Shown: positions 16,568-25,182 of the stretch, piece after piece
Position numbering within the stretch: position 1 is the first letter of the stretch
How the letters are laid out: every line of letters begins with the position of its first letter
The notes under the pieces: generated by a model
Told to the model about the DNA's origin: nothing
What the model saw: the letters and a program-made list of their open reading frames with translations, nothing else
Database searches by the model: none
Translations under genes and position numbers: made by a program
Source: an uncultured Rhodobiaceae bacterium
GTDB lineage: Bacteria > Pseudomonadota > Alphaproteobacteria > Rhizobiales > TMED25
Length of the DNA: 35,224 nucleotides
Assembly: GCA_913030915.1 (NCBI GenBank)
Contig: CAJWEW010000001.1
Span: forward strand, 1 to 35,224
Direction of reading: 5' to 3'

Positions 16568-17767
16568 ATGCAAGAGCTAAAAAACAAAAAAATACTTTTA
16601 ATAATTGGCGGAGGAATCGCTGCCTATAAGAGTCTTGAATTGATTAGATCCCTAAAAAAGTATGGATCACAATTAGAAGTTATACTCACAAGTTCTGGCA
16701 GGAAGTTTGTTACTGAGTTGAGTGTTTCACAACTTGCGGAGCGAGAAGTTCATACAGATTTATTTGATCTTAAGAGTGAACTTAAAATGGGGCATATAAA
16801 CCTGTCGAGAAATGCAGACATAATAGTTGTCGCACCTGCAACTGCCAATTTGATATCACGTCTGGCGCATGGGATGGCAGATGAACTAGCCACCGCTACA
16901 CTGCTCGCATCAAATAAACCAATAATCATAGTTCCTGCTATGAATCCACAAATGTGGAATAATCCAGCAACGCAAAAAAACCTCATGAGTATAAAAAAAT
17001 TTGGCTACCACTTTTGTGGACCTGAAATCGGTGAGACTGCTTGTGGAGAAAATGGAATGGGTAGAATGGAGGAGCCAGCATCGATTGTTCACTATATTAA
17101 TGAGTATTTTTCAAAAAAAAATAAACTCAAGAATAAGAAAGCTTTCGTAACAGCCGGTCCAACTATTGAGCCAATTGATCCTGTGAGATACATATCAAAT
17201 AATTCTTCGGGAAAACAGGGATATGCAATAGCTTCAGCGCTCTCGAAATACGGAGCCAACACAACATTAATCAGCGGTCCCTCATTTGAAAAACCTCCAG
17301 AAGGAGTCGAGTTGATTAAAGTTAAAACTGCAATGGAGATGTTAGATGCCGTAAAAAGCTGCTCACCTGCGGATATCGGTATTTTTGCGGCTGCGGTCGT
17401 TGACTGGAAGATAAAAGAATACAAAGACCACAAAATAAAAAAAAATGGATATGATAGAAGGCTAGAGCTTATTGAAAATGTTAGTGTTATCCAGGGTATT
17501 GTGAAAAATAATAGCCTTAAGCCGAAGTTATCCATTGGATTTGCTGCTGAAACAGAGAATATTTGCGAAAATGCTAAAGAAAAACACTCAAAAAATGATT
17601 TAGATTGGCTTCTGGCAAATGATGTTTCAGAAGATCAAAAAGTTTTTGATGGTGACTACAATAGTATAGTTTTTTTTGATAGATCAGGGTCAGAGACATG
17701 GCAGAGGATGCCAAAAGTTGACGTTGCAGAAAAGTTAGTGAATAAAATTAGTGAATATTTTCAATAA
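16568..17767 (+). CDS. coaBC: Bifunctional phosphopantothenoylcysteine decarboxylase/synthetase
   Basis: 399-residue fusion for two CoA-synthesis steps: CoaB joins phosphopantothenate and cysteine, CoaC (FMN flavoprotein) decarboxylates the product. CoaC, residues 1 to about 180: GGGIAAYKSLELIR, GHINLSR with His76, VPAMNPQMW, and ETACGENGMGRMEEP with Cys159. CoaB, about 188-399: VTAGPTIEPIDPVRYI and SNNSSGKQGYAIA with the Asn that forms the acyl-cytidylate, and KIKEYKDHKIKK with active-site lysines. Four bases after ubiB, five before dut. Together with coaA it supplies two of the CoA pathway loci in the window. Confidence 0.96.
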   Translation: MQELKNKKILLIIGGGIAAYKSLELIRSLKKYGSQLEVILTSSGRKFVTELSVSQLAEREVHTDLFDLKSELKMGHINLSRNADIIVVAPATANLISRLAHGMADELATATLLASNKPIIIVPAMNPQMWNNPATQKNLMSIKKFGYHFCGPEIGETACGENGMGRMEEPASIVHYINEYFSKKNKLKNKKAFVTAGPTIEPIDPVRYISNNSSGKQGYAIASALSKYGANTTLISGPSFEKPPEGVELIKVKTAMEMLDAVKSCSPADIGIFAAAVVDWKIKEYKDHKIKKNGYDRRLELIENVSVIQGIVKNNSLKPKLSIGFAAETENICENAKEKHSKNDLDWLLANDVSEDQKVFDGDYNSIVFFDRSGSETWQRMPKVDVAEKLVNKISEYFQ

Positions 17768-17772
17768 CTAGT

Positions 17773-18234
17773 ATGAAAAAAAAGATTGAGATTAACTTTT
17801 TGGATGTTTCAGAGTCTGGCTGCGAAAATTTTCCCAAGTATCAGACAATAGGCGCATCCGGTCTTGACCTTGCCGCGAGTCCAGACATTGGCAAAAGCGG
17901 AATAGAAATCAAGCCAGGTGAGTGGGATTTAGTCCCGACAGGAATAGCAATTGAACTTCCAAAGGGTCTTGAGGCACAAATTAGGCCACGATCGAGTGTC
18001 GCATTTAAAAATGGGGTAACTATATTAAATTCACCGGGCACCATTGATAGTGATTATCGAGGTGAGGTTAAAATCATGCTAATAAACCACGGTCAGGAAA
18101 CATTCACAGTCAAACCAGGCGATAGAATTGCACAAATGGTAATTACAAGGATTGAGCGTGTGAATTTAAAGAAAAGTGAGTTCATAACTAAAACAATTCG
18201 CGGCAGTGGCGGTTTTGGTTCTACAGGAATTTGA
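17773..18234 (+). CDS. dut: Deoxyuridine 5'-triphosphate nucleotidohydrolase (dUTPase)
   Basis: 153-residue trimeric dUTPase; it removes dUTP so uracil is not built into DNA and supplies dUMP. All five family motifs are visible: I GASGLDLAAS (27-36), II RPRSSVAF (71-78), III NSPGTIDSDYRGE (86-98) with the catalytic Asp, IV GDRIAQMVI (117-125), V RGSGGFGSTG (143-152), the Phe of which stacks on uracil. It follows coaBC by five bases and ends one base before the next gene's ATG. Confidence 0.97.
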   Translation: MKKKIEINFLDVSESGCENFPKYQTIGASGLDLAASPDIGKSGIEIKPGEWDLVPTGIAIELPKGLEAQIRPRSSVAFKNGVTILNSPGTIDSDYRGEVKIMLINHGQETFTVKPGDRIAQMVITRIERVNLKKSEFITKTIRGSGGFGSTGI

Positions 18235-18235
18235 A

Positions 18236-18988
18236 ATGCGAGGTCATATTGAACATACGCAAATGAGTGGAAAAGAACTAGAGAGGTACTCAAAACAAAT
18301 TCTCGTTAAAAACATCGGTGGTGTTGGTCAAAAGAAGCTCAAATCATCAAAGGTTCTTGTAATTGGTTTAGGAGGGCTCGGGTCACCTGTGGTTACCCAT
18401 CTCTCCAGTTCAGGCATTGGGAAGATAGGGCTTGTCGACAATGATAAAGTTGATTTATCAAATTTACAAAGGCAATTCATTCACAGTGTAGATACAGTTG
18501 GCCTAAATAAAACTGAGAGCGCAAAAATTTTTACTAATAGACTTAATCCAAATTCGATAATCTACGATTATTTAATTGATGCAAAAACACCAGAAATTAT
18601 AGAGATTATTACACAGTATGACGTTGTCATTGATTGCACAGACAACTATAATACTAGGTTCAAAGTTGCTGATGCTTGTCAGAAATACAAAAAGCCCTAT
18701 ATTTTCGGAACAGTAAGAGCGTATGAGGGGCAAGTAACAACTATACTTCCATCAACATCAAAAATAAAAAATCCTAAAATACGAAACTTATTTGATGAGG
18801 AAAATATTTCGAATACTCAGGATGATTGCTCAGACATCGGAGTTTTATCTGTTACTACAACCCTCATTGGAACAATTATGGCATCTGAGTGCTTAAAACT
18901 AATTCTAAATTTTGACGAGGTATTAGTTGGTAAGCTGCTTATGGTTGATTTGTTTAATTTGAAATTTGAAACTATAAAATACAAATAA
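18236..18988 (+). CDS. HesA/MoeB/ThiF family adenylyltransferase (short form without zinc cysteines)
   Basis: 250-residue E1-like enzyme that adenylates the C-terminus of a ubiquitin-fold sulfur carrier (MoaD or ThiS type). Seen: LVIGLGGLGSPV (about 42-52), VDLSNLQRQF (72-81) and DCTDNYNTRF (133-142), the ATP/Mg and Arg-finger motifs, plus a Cys at about 198 in QDDCSDIGVL at the place of the MoeB/ThiF active-site Cys. The two CxxC zinc pairs of E. coli MoeB are absent and the C-terminus is short; no rhodanese domain is fused. The ATG at 18236 has AGGA seven bases upstream; a second ATG at 18263 is also possible. The position after coaBC-dut recurs in alphaproteobacteria. The partner carrier is not in the window. 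Confidence 0.85.
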   Translation: MRGHIEHTQMSGKELERYSKQILVKNIGGVGQKKLKSSKVLVIGLGGLGSPVVTHLSSSGIGKIGLVDNDKVDLSNLQRQFIHSVDTVGLNKTESAKIFTNRLNPNSIIYDYLIDAKTPEIIEIITQYDVVIDCTDNYNTRFKVADACQKYKKPYIFGTVRAYEGQVTTILPSTSKIKNPKIRNLFDEENISNTQDDCSDIGVLSVTTTLIGTIMASECLKLILNFDEVLVGKLLMVDLFNLKFETIKYK

Positions 18989-18989
18989 T

Positions 18990-19571
18990 ATGATCGTAAA
19001 ATTACTATCAAGAAGGTTTCTTATTTTTATTTTCATTGCTATATTTCTAGCATTTGTTTCCTATGAAGTTTTTAAGAATGCCTTCAAAGAATTTGAGGAT
19101 ACAGTTGTAGACAGTTCAGCTTACACAACCCATGATAGCAACTATAAATTTAAAAGCTTAAGATCTAGTAAAACCAATGTGAGAGTTGGCCCATCTTTAG
19201 ATCATAATATCCTTTGGACGTATCAGAAAAGAGGTCTTCCAATAGAAATATTGGAAGATATACAGGGGTGGAGTAAAATTAGAGATTATCAAGCTAAATC
19301 GGGGTGGATAAAAAATACGCTAATTACGACAAATAGAACCGGGATCATCTCCCCGTGGAAAATCACAGAAGATAATTCGAATTTTGAGAATTTATATAAA
19401 GATGCTAATAGAGAAGAAATAAATATAAAGCTTGAATCAGGTGTTCTTGTAAATATCCTTAGCTGTGATGGTGTGCAATGCCTCGTAAAAATACAAGACA
19501 AAGAGGGCTGGATAGAGCAGGATCTTATTTTTGGCGTTTATATTGGAGAGATTATAATATTGAAGGAATGA
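18990..19571 (+). CDS. Membrane-anchored bacterial SH3 (SH3b) domain protein
   Basis: 193 residues. A basic N-terminus is followed by one hydrophobic segment (about 10-26), so the protein is probably anchored in the inner membrane with the rest in the periplasm. Two SH3b-like units follow: about 56-112, with NVRVGPSLDHNILW and the Gly-Trp pairs GWSKI and GWIKN, and about 125-190, with LVKIQDKEGWIEQD. This matches the SH3-domain proteins common in alphaproteobacteria, of unknown role and often guessed to bind peptidoglycan. It starts one base after the MoeB-like stop and ends eight bases before the convergent irr stop. Confidence 0.8.
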   Translation: MIVKLLSRRFLIFIFIAIFLAFVSYEVFKNAFKEFEDTVVDSSAYTTHDSNYKFKSLRSSKTNVRVGPSLDHNILWTYQKRGLPIEILEDIQGWSKIRDYQAKSGWIKNTLITTNRTGIISPWKITEDNSNFENLYKDANREEINIKLESGVLVNILSCDGVQCLVKIQDKEGWIEQDLIFGVYIGEIIILKE

Positions 19572-19579
19572 TACAAATC

Positions 19580-20014
19580 TTATTCGTCACATAGGTTTAT
19601 AACTAAATCTATAGATTTTATCTTTTTCCCCGGGGGAATTTTCGATGGTAACAGTGCTATCTTGACATCGTCAGCAGCTATATCTTCAATTATATTATTG
19701 CTCTTGATATGATAGTGATGTTTCGTATTCCTATCAAAGAATGTTCTTTGGCTATCTACCTGAAGGGTCTTGATTAGTCCATTTTGCGAGAAGTGATTTA
19801 GTGTATTATAAACAGTGGCCAGGGAGACCTTGAGATCGCCTTGCTTTGTTTCATCATGTAACTCTTCAGCAGTGAAATGCCCCTGGGGTAGATTAAATAA
19901 TATTCCTGCCAGATATACGCGCTGTCTAGTTATTTTTATTTCGGCTTTTCGCAGCATTCCCATAATACATACTTTATTCATCTGCATTTTCGTATCTTTT
20001 GTTAAGTTTTGCAT
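19580..20014 (-). CDS. irr: Iron response regulator Irr (Fur family)
   Basis: 144-residue Fur-superfamily regulator. The N-terminal winged helix has RKAEIKITRQRVYLAGILF, FTAEELHDE and KVSLATVYNTLNHF, the recognition helix; the segment FFDRNTKHHYHI resembles the His cluster of Irr, and the C-terminal Cys pairs of true Fur are missing, which with the fabA-fabB-fabI neighbourhood marks Irr. In rhizobia Irr acts under iron limitation and is destroyed when heme is present; the rhizobial N-terminal CPWHD-like heme motif is replaced here by CIMGM, so heme response may differ. Alternative starts lie at 19987 and 19981. Divergent from fabA across 88 bases rich in inverted repeats. Confidence 0.9.
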   Translation of the reverse strand: MQNLTKDTKMQMNKVCIMGMLRKAEIKITRQRVYLAGILFNLPQGHFTAEELHDETKQGDLKVSLATVYNTLNHFSQNGLIKTLQVDSQRTFFDRNTKHHYHIKSNNIIEDIAADDVKIALLPSKIPPGKKIKSIDLVINLCDE

Positions 20015-20019
20015 AATAA

Positions 20020-20060
20020 CTAATCTTGATATATATTAGGGTTACTTTTGTTATCCTAAT
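20020..20060. repeat. Alternating CTAAT/ATTAG repeats in the irr-fabA divergent promoter
   Basis: CTAAT (20020-20024), ATTAGG (20035-20040) and CCTAAT (20055-20060) form two nested inverted repeats sharing the middle arm. The second pair extends to imperfect 11-bp arms (9 of 11 matching) around TTTT. It lies between the starts of irr and fabA, so an operator for Irr or another dimeric regulator is possible. It does not match the classical ICE motif. Confidence 0.45.
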
Positions 20061-20102
20061 TTATAATAAATTTAAATTAATGTAAATTACTGAATTAATT
20101 AT

Positions 20103-20609
20103 ATGTCAAATTTTGATAAAGATACCTTCTCCTATGATGACCTTATAGCTTGTGCTCAGGGTAATTTGTTTGGTGCAGGTAATGCACAGCTGCCTATGCC
20201 ACCAATGTTAATGTTTAATAAGATATCAAAAATTAATACTGGGGGAGGTTCTCATTCCAAGGGGCAAATAATTGCAGAAATGTCTATATCAAAAGATAGC
20301 TGGTTTTTTGACTGTCACTTCAAGGGGGACCCTGTTATGCCAGGTTGTTTGGGCCTTGATGCTCTATGGCAATTGTTGGGTTTTTACCTGGGCTGGTTAG
20401 GACAACCAGGTAAAGGAAGGGCGCTTGGTGTTGGAGAGGTGAAATTCTTTGGCATGATCACCCCAACTATTAAAAAGCTTGAATATATCGTAAACATAAA
20501 AAAACTAGTTACCAGAAATCTTACTCTCGGTGTCGCTGATGGAGACCTTTACGCCGACGGAGAGAAAGTTTATTCCGCAGAAAATCTAAAAGTTGGTTTA
20601 TTTGAATAA
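20103..20609 (+). CDS. fabA: 3-hydroxydecanoyl-ACP dehydratase/isomerase
   Basis: 168-residue hot-dog enzyme that dehydrates 3-hydroxydecanoyl-ACP and isomerises trans-2 to cis-3-decenoyl-ACP, the branch point to unsaturated fatty acids. Active-site His72 in [13 protein letters not shown] and Asp86 in [15 protein letters not shown] match E. coli His70/Asp84. Length is close to E. coli (172). It leads fabA-fabB-fabI, the classical anaerobic unsaturated fatty acid set, and is divergent from irr, an order conserved in alphaproteobacteria. No clear Shine-Dalgarno sequence precedes the ATG at 20103. Confidence 0.97.
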   Translation: MSNFDKDTFSYDDLIACAQGNLFGAGNAQLPMPPMLMFNKISKINTGGGSHSKGQIIAEMSISKDSWFFDCHFKGDPVMPGCLGLDALWQLLGFYLGWLGQPGKGRALGVGEVKFFGMITPTIKKLEYIVNIKKLVTRNLTLGVADGDLYADGEKVYSAENLKVGLFE

Positions 20610-20622
20610 TTTTGAGGGGTCT

Positions 20623-21834
20623 ATGCGACGAGTTGTCATAACAGGGATTGGTATTGTATCAAGTATTGGAAGCAATACTGAGGAAGTTAAAAAATCATTG
20701 TTCAATTGCACACCGGGTATCTCAAAAGCTATCGGATATGATAATTTGGGATTTAAGTCACAAGTCTATGGTTGTCCAAATATTGATTTAGAGGAAAATA
20801 TTGACAGAAAAAAATTGAGATTTCTTGCTGATGGCTCGGCCTGGGCATATATTGCAGCTGAGCAAGCAATTTCTGACGCAGAGCTTGATGAAGGCGATGT
20901 CTCTCACGAAAGGACAGGTCTAATTGTTGGAACTGGCGGGCCGTCTACACGTGCTATCGTAAAGGCTGCTGACCAAACAAGAGATAGAGGCGCCAAGCAT
21001 GTTGGACCTTTTGTTGTTCCAAAGGCAATGTGCTCCATGGCTTCTGCGACACTATCAACATATCTTGGTATAAAGGGAGTTAATTATTCAATATCATCGG
21101 CATGTGCAACCTCAAATAACTGTATTGGGAGTTCGTACGAGCTGATCAAATGGGGCAGTCAAGATATAATGATAGCAGGTGGTGGAGAAGAACTGGACTG
21201 GTCCCTGTCTGTACTATTTGATGGGATGGGAGCCATGTCCTCGAATTTTAATGATGATCCAACAAAAGCTAGTAGAGCTTATGATTTAAGTAGGGACGGC
21301 TTTGTAATTGCAGGTGGCGCAGGAATATTAATATTAGAAGAGTATAACCATGCAATCTCAAGAGGAGCAAAAATATACGCTGAAGTTATCGGTTATGGAT
21401 CTACATCTGATGGTAATGATATGGTGCTATTGTCTGGTGAAGGAGCGGAGAGAGCTATGCGACTTGCGGCAGCAGGTTTAGAGTCAGAAATTGATTATAT
21501 AAATCCTCATGCGACCTCAACACCACAAGGGGATATTATTGAAGCGAATGCGATACGTAATGTTTTTGGTGATAAAGTTCCAACTATATCAGCAACAAAA
21601 TCACTCAGTGGTCATTCTCTTGGTGCCGCAGGAGCACATGAGGCAATTTTTTCACTGATTATGATGCAGAATAACTTTATTGCAAAATCATGTAATATTG
21701 ACGAGCTAGACTCAAATTTTAATGATTTACCAATAGCGCTTGAACGCAAAGATGATATGGAAGTTAATACCGTCATGTCTAACGCATTCGGTTTTGGTGG
21801 TACAAATGCATGCCTTGTTTTTAGGAAGATATAA
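20623..21834 (+). CDS. fabB: 3-oxoacyl-ACP synthase I (beta-ketoacyl-ACP synthase)
   Basis: 403-residue condensing enzyme that elongates cis-3-decenoyl-ACP and other acyl-ACPs. Seen: nucleophile Cys161 in SSACATSNNCIG, His296 in NPHATSTPQGD, Lys and His331 in TKSLSGHSLGAAGAHE, and FGFGGTNAC near the end. The frame is open upstream to 20593, but ATG 20623 has GAGGGG at 20614-20619 and gives the conserved MRRVVITGIG start. It begins 13 bases after fabA. Pairing with fabA points to FabB rather than FabF. Confidence 0.96.
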   Translation: MRRVVITGIGIVSSIGSNTEEVKKSLFNCTPGISKAIGYDNLGFKSQVYGCPNIDLEENIDRKKLRFLADGSAWAYIAAEQAISDAELDEGDVSHERTGLIVGTGGPSTRAIVKAADQTRDRGAKHVGPFVVPKAMCSMASATLSTYLGIKGVNYSISSACATSNNCIGSSYELIKWGSQDIMIAGGGEELDWSLSVLFDGMGAMSSNFNDDPTKASRAYDLSRDGFVIAGGAGILILEEYNHAISRGAKIYAEVIGYGSTSDGNDMVLLSGEGAERAMRLAAAGLESEIDYINPHATSTPQGDIIEANAIRNVFGDKVPTISATKSLSGHSLGAAGAHEAIFSLIMMQNNFIAKSCNIDELDSNFNDLPIALERKDDMEVNTVMSNAFGFGGTNACLVFRKI

Positions 21835-21836
21835 TT

Positions 21837-22676
21837 ATGTTAGATCCCAATGATATAAATTTATCGCTGATGAAAGGCAAAAGAGGAGTGATTATGGGAG
21901 TTGCAAATGATCATTCAATAGCATGGGGTATTGCCCAGTCATTGGCAGCAGCTGGAGCTGAGCTTGCATTTTCATATCAGTCTGAGACTCTAAAAAAAAG
22001 GGTTGAACCGCTTGCAAAATCATTAGGATCAGATTTGATTTATCCTTGCGATGTTGAGTTAAGTGAAGACGTTGAAATGTTTTTCAATTCAATCCAGAAT
22101 AAGTGGGAAAGTATTGATTTTCTTGTGCATGCAATTGCATTCTCAGATAAAAATCAGCTTAAGGGGCCATATTATAATACAACGAAAGAAAATTTCACCA
22201 AAACAATGCTTATATCATGCTTTTCTTTTACGGAAATTGTCAGAGAAGCTCAAAAAATTATGACTAGCGGTGGCTCAATTATTACTCTTACATTTGATGG
22301 GGCAAACAGAGTAATGCCAAACTATAATGTTATGGGTATAGCAAAAGCAGGTCTTGAGTCCTCAGTCAGGTATTTGGCCGCGGACTTTGGAACAAGAGGT
22401 ATTAGAGTAAATGCAATATCTGCGGGCCCAATGAGGACACTAGCAGGAGGTGGTATTGCTGATGCAAGAGCAATGTTTAATTTTCAGAAAAGACATTCAC
22501 CATTGCAAAAGACAGTTACATTATCAGACATTGGGGGATCTGCGATTTATTTATTATCGGACTTATCTGCAGGAGTTACAGGTGAGGTTCATTATGTTGA
22601 CTCTGGCTATAATATAATCTCAACACCAAGGCCTGAATTGTTGCATGATGAAACTATTTACGACAATCAAGACTGA
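21837..22676 (+). CDS. fabI: Enoyl-ACP reductase (NADH), FabI
   Basis: 279-residue short-chain-dehydrogenase-type reductase completing each cycle of fatty acid elongation. Seen: MGVANDHSIAWGIA, the nucleotide-binding loop of FabI, and NYNVMGIAKAGLE with catalytic Tyr163 and Lys170. The second conserved Tyr of E. coli FabI (Tyr146, SYLGA) is Phe153 here (TFDGA), as in InhA. FabI is the triclosan/isoniazid-type target, and this segment lies near its inhibitor site. It starts two bases after fabB; a second possible start is the Met at residue 12. The 21 bases to the convergent pnp stop hold no clear terminator. Confidence 0.95.
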   Translation: MLDPNDINLSLMKGKRGVIMGVANDHSIAWGIAQSLAAAGAELAFSYQSETLKKRVEPLAKSLGSDLIYPCDVELSEDVEMFFNSIQNKWESIDFLVHAIAFSDKNQLKGPYYNTTKENFTKTMLISCFSFTEIVREAQKIMTSGGSIITLTFDGANRVMPNYNVMGIAKAGLESSVRYLAADFGTRGIRVNAISAGPMRTLAGGGIADARAMFNFQKRHSPLQKTVTLSDIGGSAIYLLSDLSAGVTGEVHYVDSGYNIISTPRPELLHDETIYDNQD

Positions 22677-22697
22677 TTTTATAGATTACAGGTATTT

Positions 22698-24863
22698 CTA
22701 GTCTTTCTTTTTTCGTCTTTGTCTGGTCTTTTCAGGCTTATTATTTGACTCAATCGCCCCTCCCTCTTCAAGGCCACTTTCTTGATTTATACCTTTCATT
22801 GATAATTTTGATTTTCCTCTATCATCAAAACCGATCAATTTTACATACACATCATCATTTTCATTTACCACATCTGTAACCTGCGAGGTTCGCTCATTAC
22901 TTAATTGGGAAATATGGACTAAGCCATCTTTAGGACCAAAGAAGTTCACGAAAGCACCAAAATCTACAATTTTAACAATTTTACCTTTGTATATTTCACC
23001 AACCTCGGGTTCATCAACAATTTGATGTATTCTGATTTTTGCTGCCTCAATTGCGTTCTTATCGGAAGAGGCTATTGTTATGGTTCCCGAATCTTCGACA
23101 CTTATTTTTGCACCGGTTTGCTCAACCATTTCTTTTATTACCTTACCGCCTGAGCCAATCACATCTTTTATTTTATCAGTTGGGATATTCATAGTTACGA
23201 TTCTAGGAGCCGTATCAGCAACATCGTCTCTGGATGCCTTTATTGCTTTCTCCATTTCGGATAAAATATGTTTTCTGCCAGATTTGGCCTGATCTAGGGC
23301 TTTCTTCATGATCTCTTTGGTTATTCCTGCAATTTTAATATCCATTTGAAGCGTGGTTATACCTTTGCTTGTACCCGCAACCTTGAAGTCCATATCACCA
23401 AGATGGTCTTCATCTCCGATAATATCGGATAAAACAGCATAGTCTTTTCCCTCAAGAATTAGACCCATTGCAATTCCTGCTATTGGTTCACGAATTGGTA
23501 CGCCTGCATCCATGAGAGCTAGTGATGTTCCGCAGACGGTCGCCATTGATGATGAACCATTTGACTCTGTTATCTCGGACACTACTCTAATCGTATATGG
23601 GAAATCATCTTTGCTTGGGAGTAATGGATTTACGGCACGCCAAGCTAATTTACCATGACCAATTTCCCTTCTCCCAGTTGCTCCAATTCTGCCAACCTCT
23701 CCAACTGAGAAGGGTGGAAAGTTGTAGTGGAGCATGAAGTTTTGTTTTTTTGTTCCATCTAAGGAGTCAATATATTGTTCATCCTCGGCAGTTCCAAGTG
23801 TTGTCACAACTATTGCTTGTGTCTCACCGCGGGTGAATAGGGACGATCCATGCGTCTGAGGTAGCAGACCTACTTCAACTGAAATTGGGCGAATATCAGA
23901 TAATCCTCTTCCGTCTATCCTTTTTGAGTCTTTCAGAATTGAGTTTCTGACAATACTACTCTCAACATCTTTGAATATTCCCGACGCTTCAGTTTCATCG
24001 AAATTATCATCGAATTTCTCGTTAAGCTTTTCAATCATTTCATCTTTGATGATTCCAACCTGGTTATAGCGTTCCTGTTTGTCTGTAATTTTAAAAGCTT
24101 TCTCAAGCTTTGATCTCACCTCACCATCTATAAAGCTTGTAATCTCTGTATTATCCTTTTCCTCGATAATCATTGGGTCTTTTGCACACTTCCTTGCGAG
24201 ATTTATAATCATTTCAATTACTTCTTGCATTGATTCATGAGCAAACATAACTGCCTCAAGCATCATTTTTTCAGTTAACTCGGATGCCTCTGACTCAATC
24301 ATCAAGATTGCGTTTTTTGTACCAGCTACAACAAGCTCAAGTTGTGAATTTTCAATATCTTCAACTTTCGGGTTTAATATCATTTCATTCTCAATCAATC
24401 CAATTTTTGCAGCGCCAATAGGTCCTTTAAAAGGTATGCCAGAAATCGTCAAAGCGGCTGAGCAAGCAATCATTGCTACTATATCTGGGTCATTTTCATG
24501 ATCATAAGTCAAGACAGTCGCAATGACTTGTGTTTCATTTTTAAATTCTTTCACGAAAAGTGGTCTTATAGGTCTGTCTATGAGTCTTGATATTAGAGTT
24601 TCTTTTTCTGTCGGCCTTCCTTCACGTTTAAAGTAACCACCGGGAATTTTACCAGATGCGTAAGACTTCTCTTGATAATTTACCGTTAAAGGAAAAAAAT
24701 CTATGCCAGCTTTTGGTTTTTTTTCTGCGCAGACTGTAGCGATTACTGAGGTTCCGCCGTATGTTACAATCACTGCACCGTCTGCTTGCCTTGCAATTTT
24801 ACCTGTTTCGATTTTCAGGGTTCTTCCACCCCAACTAATTTCTTCACTGTGTATATTAAACAT
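22698..24863 (-). CDS. pnp: Polyribonucleotide nucleotidyltransferase (PNPase)
   Basis: 721-residue phosphorolytic 3'-5' exoribonuclease of the RNA degradosome. Domains in order: first RNase PH domain (1 to about 215, with [20 protein letters not shown]), helical linker, second RNase PH domain (about 315-545, with [10 protein letters not shown] and the catalytic acidic segment [13 protein letters not shown]), KH domain (about 552-620, [13 protein letters not shown]) and S1 domain (about 622-692, [15 protein letters not shown]), then a basic tail ending QRRKKKD. Only 16 bases follow rpsO, so it is part of the rimP-to-pnp operon. No long leader for autoregulation is present. Confidence 0.98.
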   Translation of the reverse strand: MFNIHSEEISWGGRTLKIETGKIARQADGAVIVTYGGTSVIATVCAEKKPKAGIDFFPLTVNYQEKSYASGKIPGGYFKREGRPTEKETLISRLIDRPIRPLFVKEFKNETQVIATVLTYDHENDPDIVAMIACSAALTISGIPFKGPIGAAKIGLIENEMILNPKVEDIENSQLELVVAGTKNAILMIESEASELTEKMMLEAVMFAHESMQEVIEMIINLARKCAKDPMIIEEKDNTEITSFIDGEVRSKLEKAFKITDKQERYNQVGIIKDEMIEKLNEKFDDNFDETEASGIFKDVESSIVRNSILKDSKRIDGRGLSDIRPISVEVGLLPQTHGSSLFTRGETQAIVVTTLGTAEDEQYIDSLDGTKKQNFMLHYNFPPFSVGEVGRIGATGRREIGHGKLAWRAVNPLLPSKDDFPYTIRVVSEITESNGSSSMATVCGTSLALMDAGVPIREPIAGIAMGLILEGKDYAVLSDIIGDEDHLGDMDFKVAGTSKGITTLQMDIKIAGITKEIMKKALDQAKSGRKHILSEMEKAIKASRDDVADTAPRIVTMNIPTDKIKDVIGSGGKVIKEMVEQTGAKISVEDSGTITIASSDKNAIEAAKIRIHQIVDEPEVGEIYKGKIVKIVDFGAFVNFFGPKDGLVHISQLSNERTSQVTDVVNENDDVYVKLIGFDDRGKSKLSMKGINQESGLEEGGAIESNNKPEKTRQRRKKKD

Positions 24864-24879
24864 TACTTTCCAATCTTAT

Positions 24880-25149
24880 TTATCTTCTTATTCCTAGTTT
24901 CTTTATTACTTCTTTATATTTACCTTCATCTTTAAGTTTTAAATAATCCAGCTGCTTTCGTCTTTGGCTCACAAGTTTTAGTAAACCAGTTCGTGAATGA
25001 TTATCTTTTTTATGTGTCTTAAAGTGTTCTGTGAGGTTCACAATTCTTTCAGTTAGTATTGCTATCTGAACTTCTGGCGATCCGGTATCTGTTTTATTTC
25101 TTGAGTATTCTTTTATTATATTTACTTTTACATCTTTTGTTATCGACAT
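24880..25149 (-). CDS. rpsO: 30S ribosomal protein S15
   Basis: 89-residue helical ribosomal protein that binds the central domain of 16S rRNA. Seen: [35 protein letters not shown] and [10 protein letters not shown], the S15 signature. Two consecutive ATG codons (25152 and 25149) are available; the second gives the family-standard 89 residues and six-base spacing from GGAG, so I choose it. It is followed by pnp, as in E. coli and most proteobacteria, and preceded by truB. Confidence 0.97.
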   Translation of the reverse strand: MSITKDVKVNIIKEYSRNKTDTGSPEVQIAILTERIVNLTEHFKTHKKDNHSRTGLLKLVSQRRKQLDYLKLKDEGKYKEVIKKLGIRR

Positions 25150-25182
25150 CATAATCTCCTTCGATTTTTATAATTTTTTTAT

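Noticed and set aside
19605-19638. Palindrome AAATCTATAGATTT and the G+C-rich TTCCCCGGGGGAA in irr
   Set aside because: Both lie in the irr coding sequence; the second encodes Pro-Pro-Gly of a conserved segment, and no U-run follows either, so they are not good terminators.
22677-22697. Terminator between fabI and pnp
   Set aside because: The 21 bases and flanks form no stable hairpin with a T-run that I can see.
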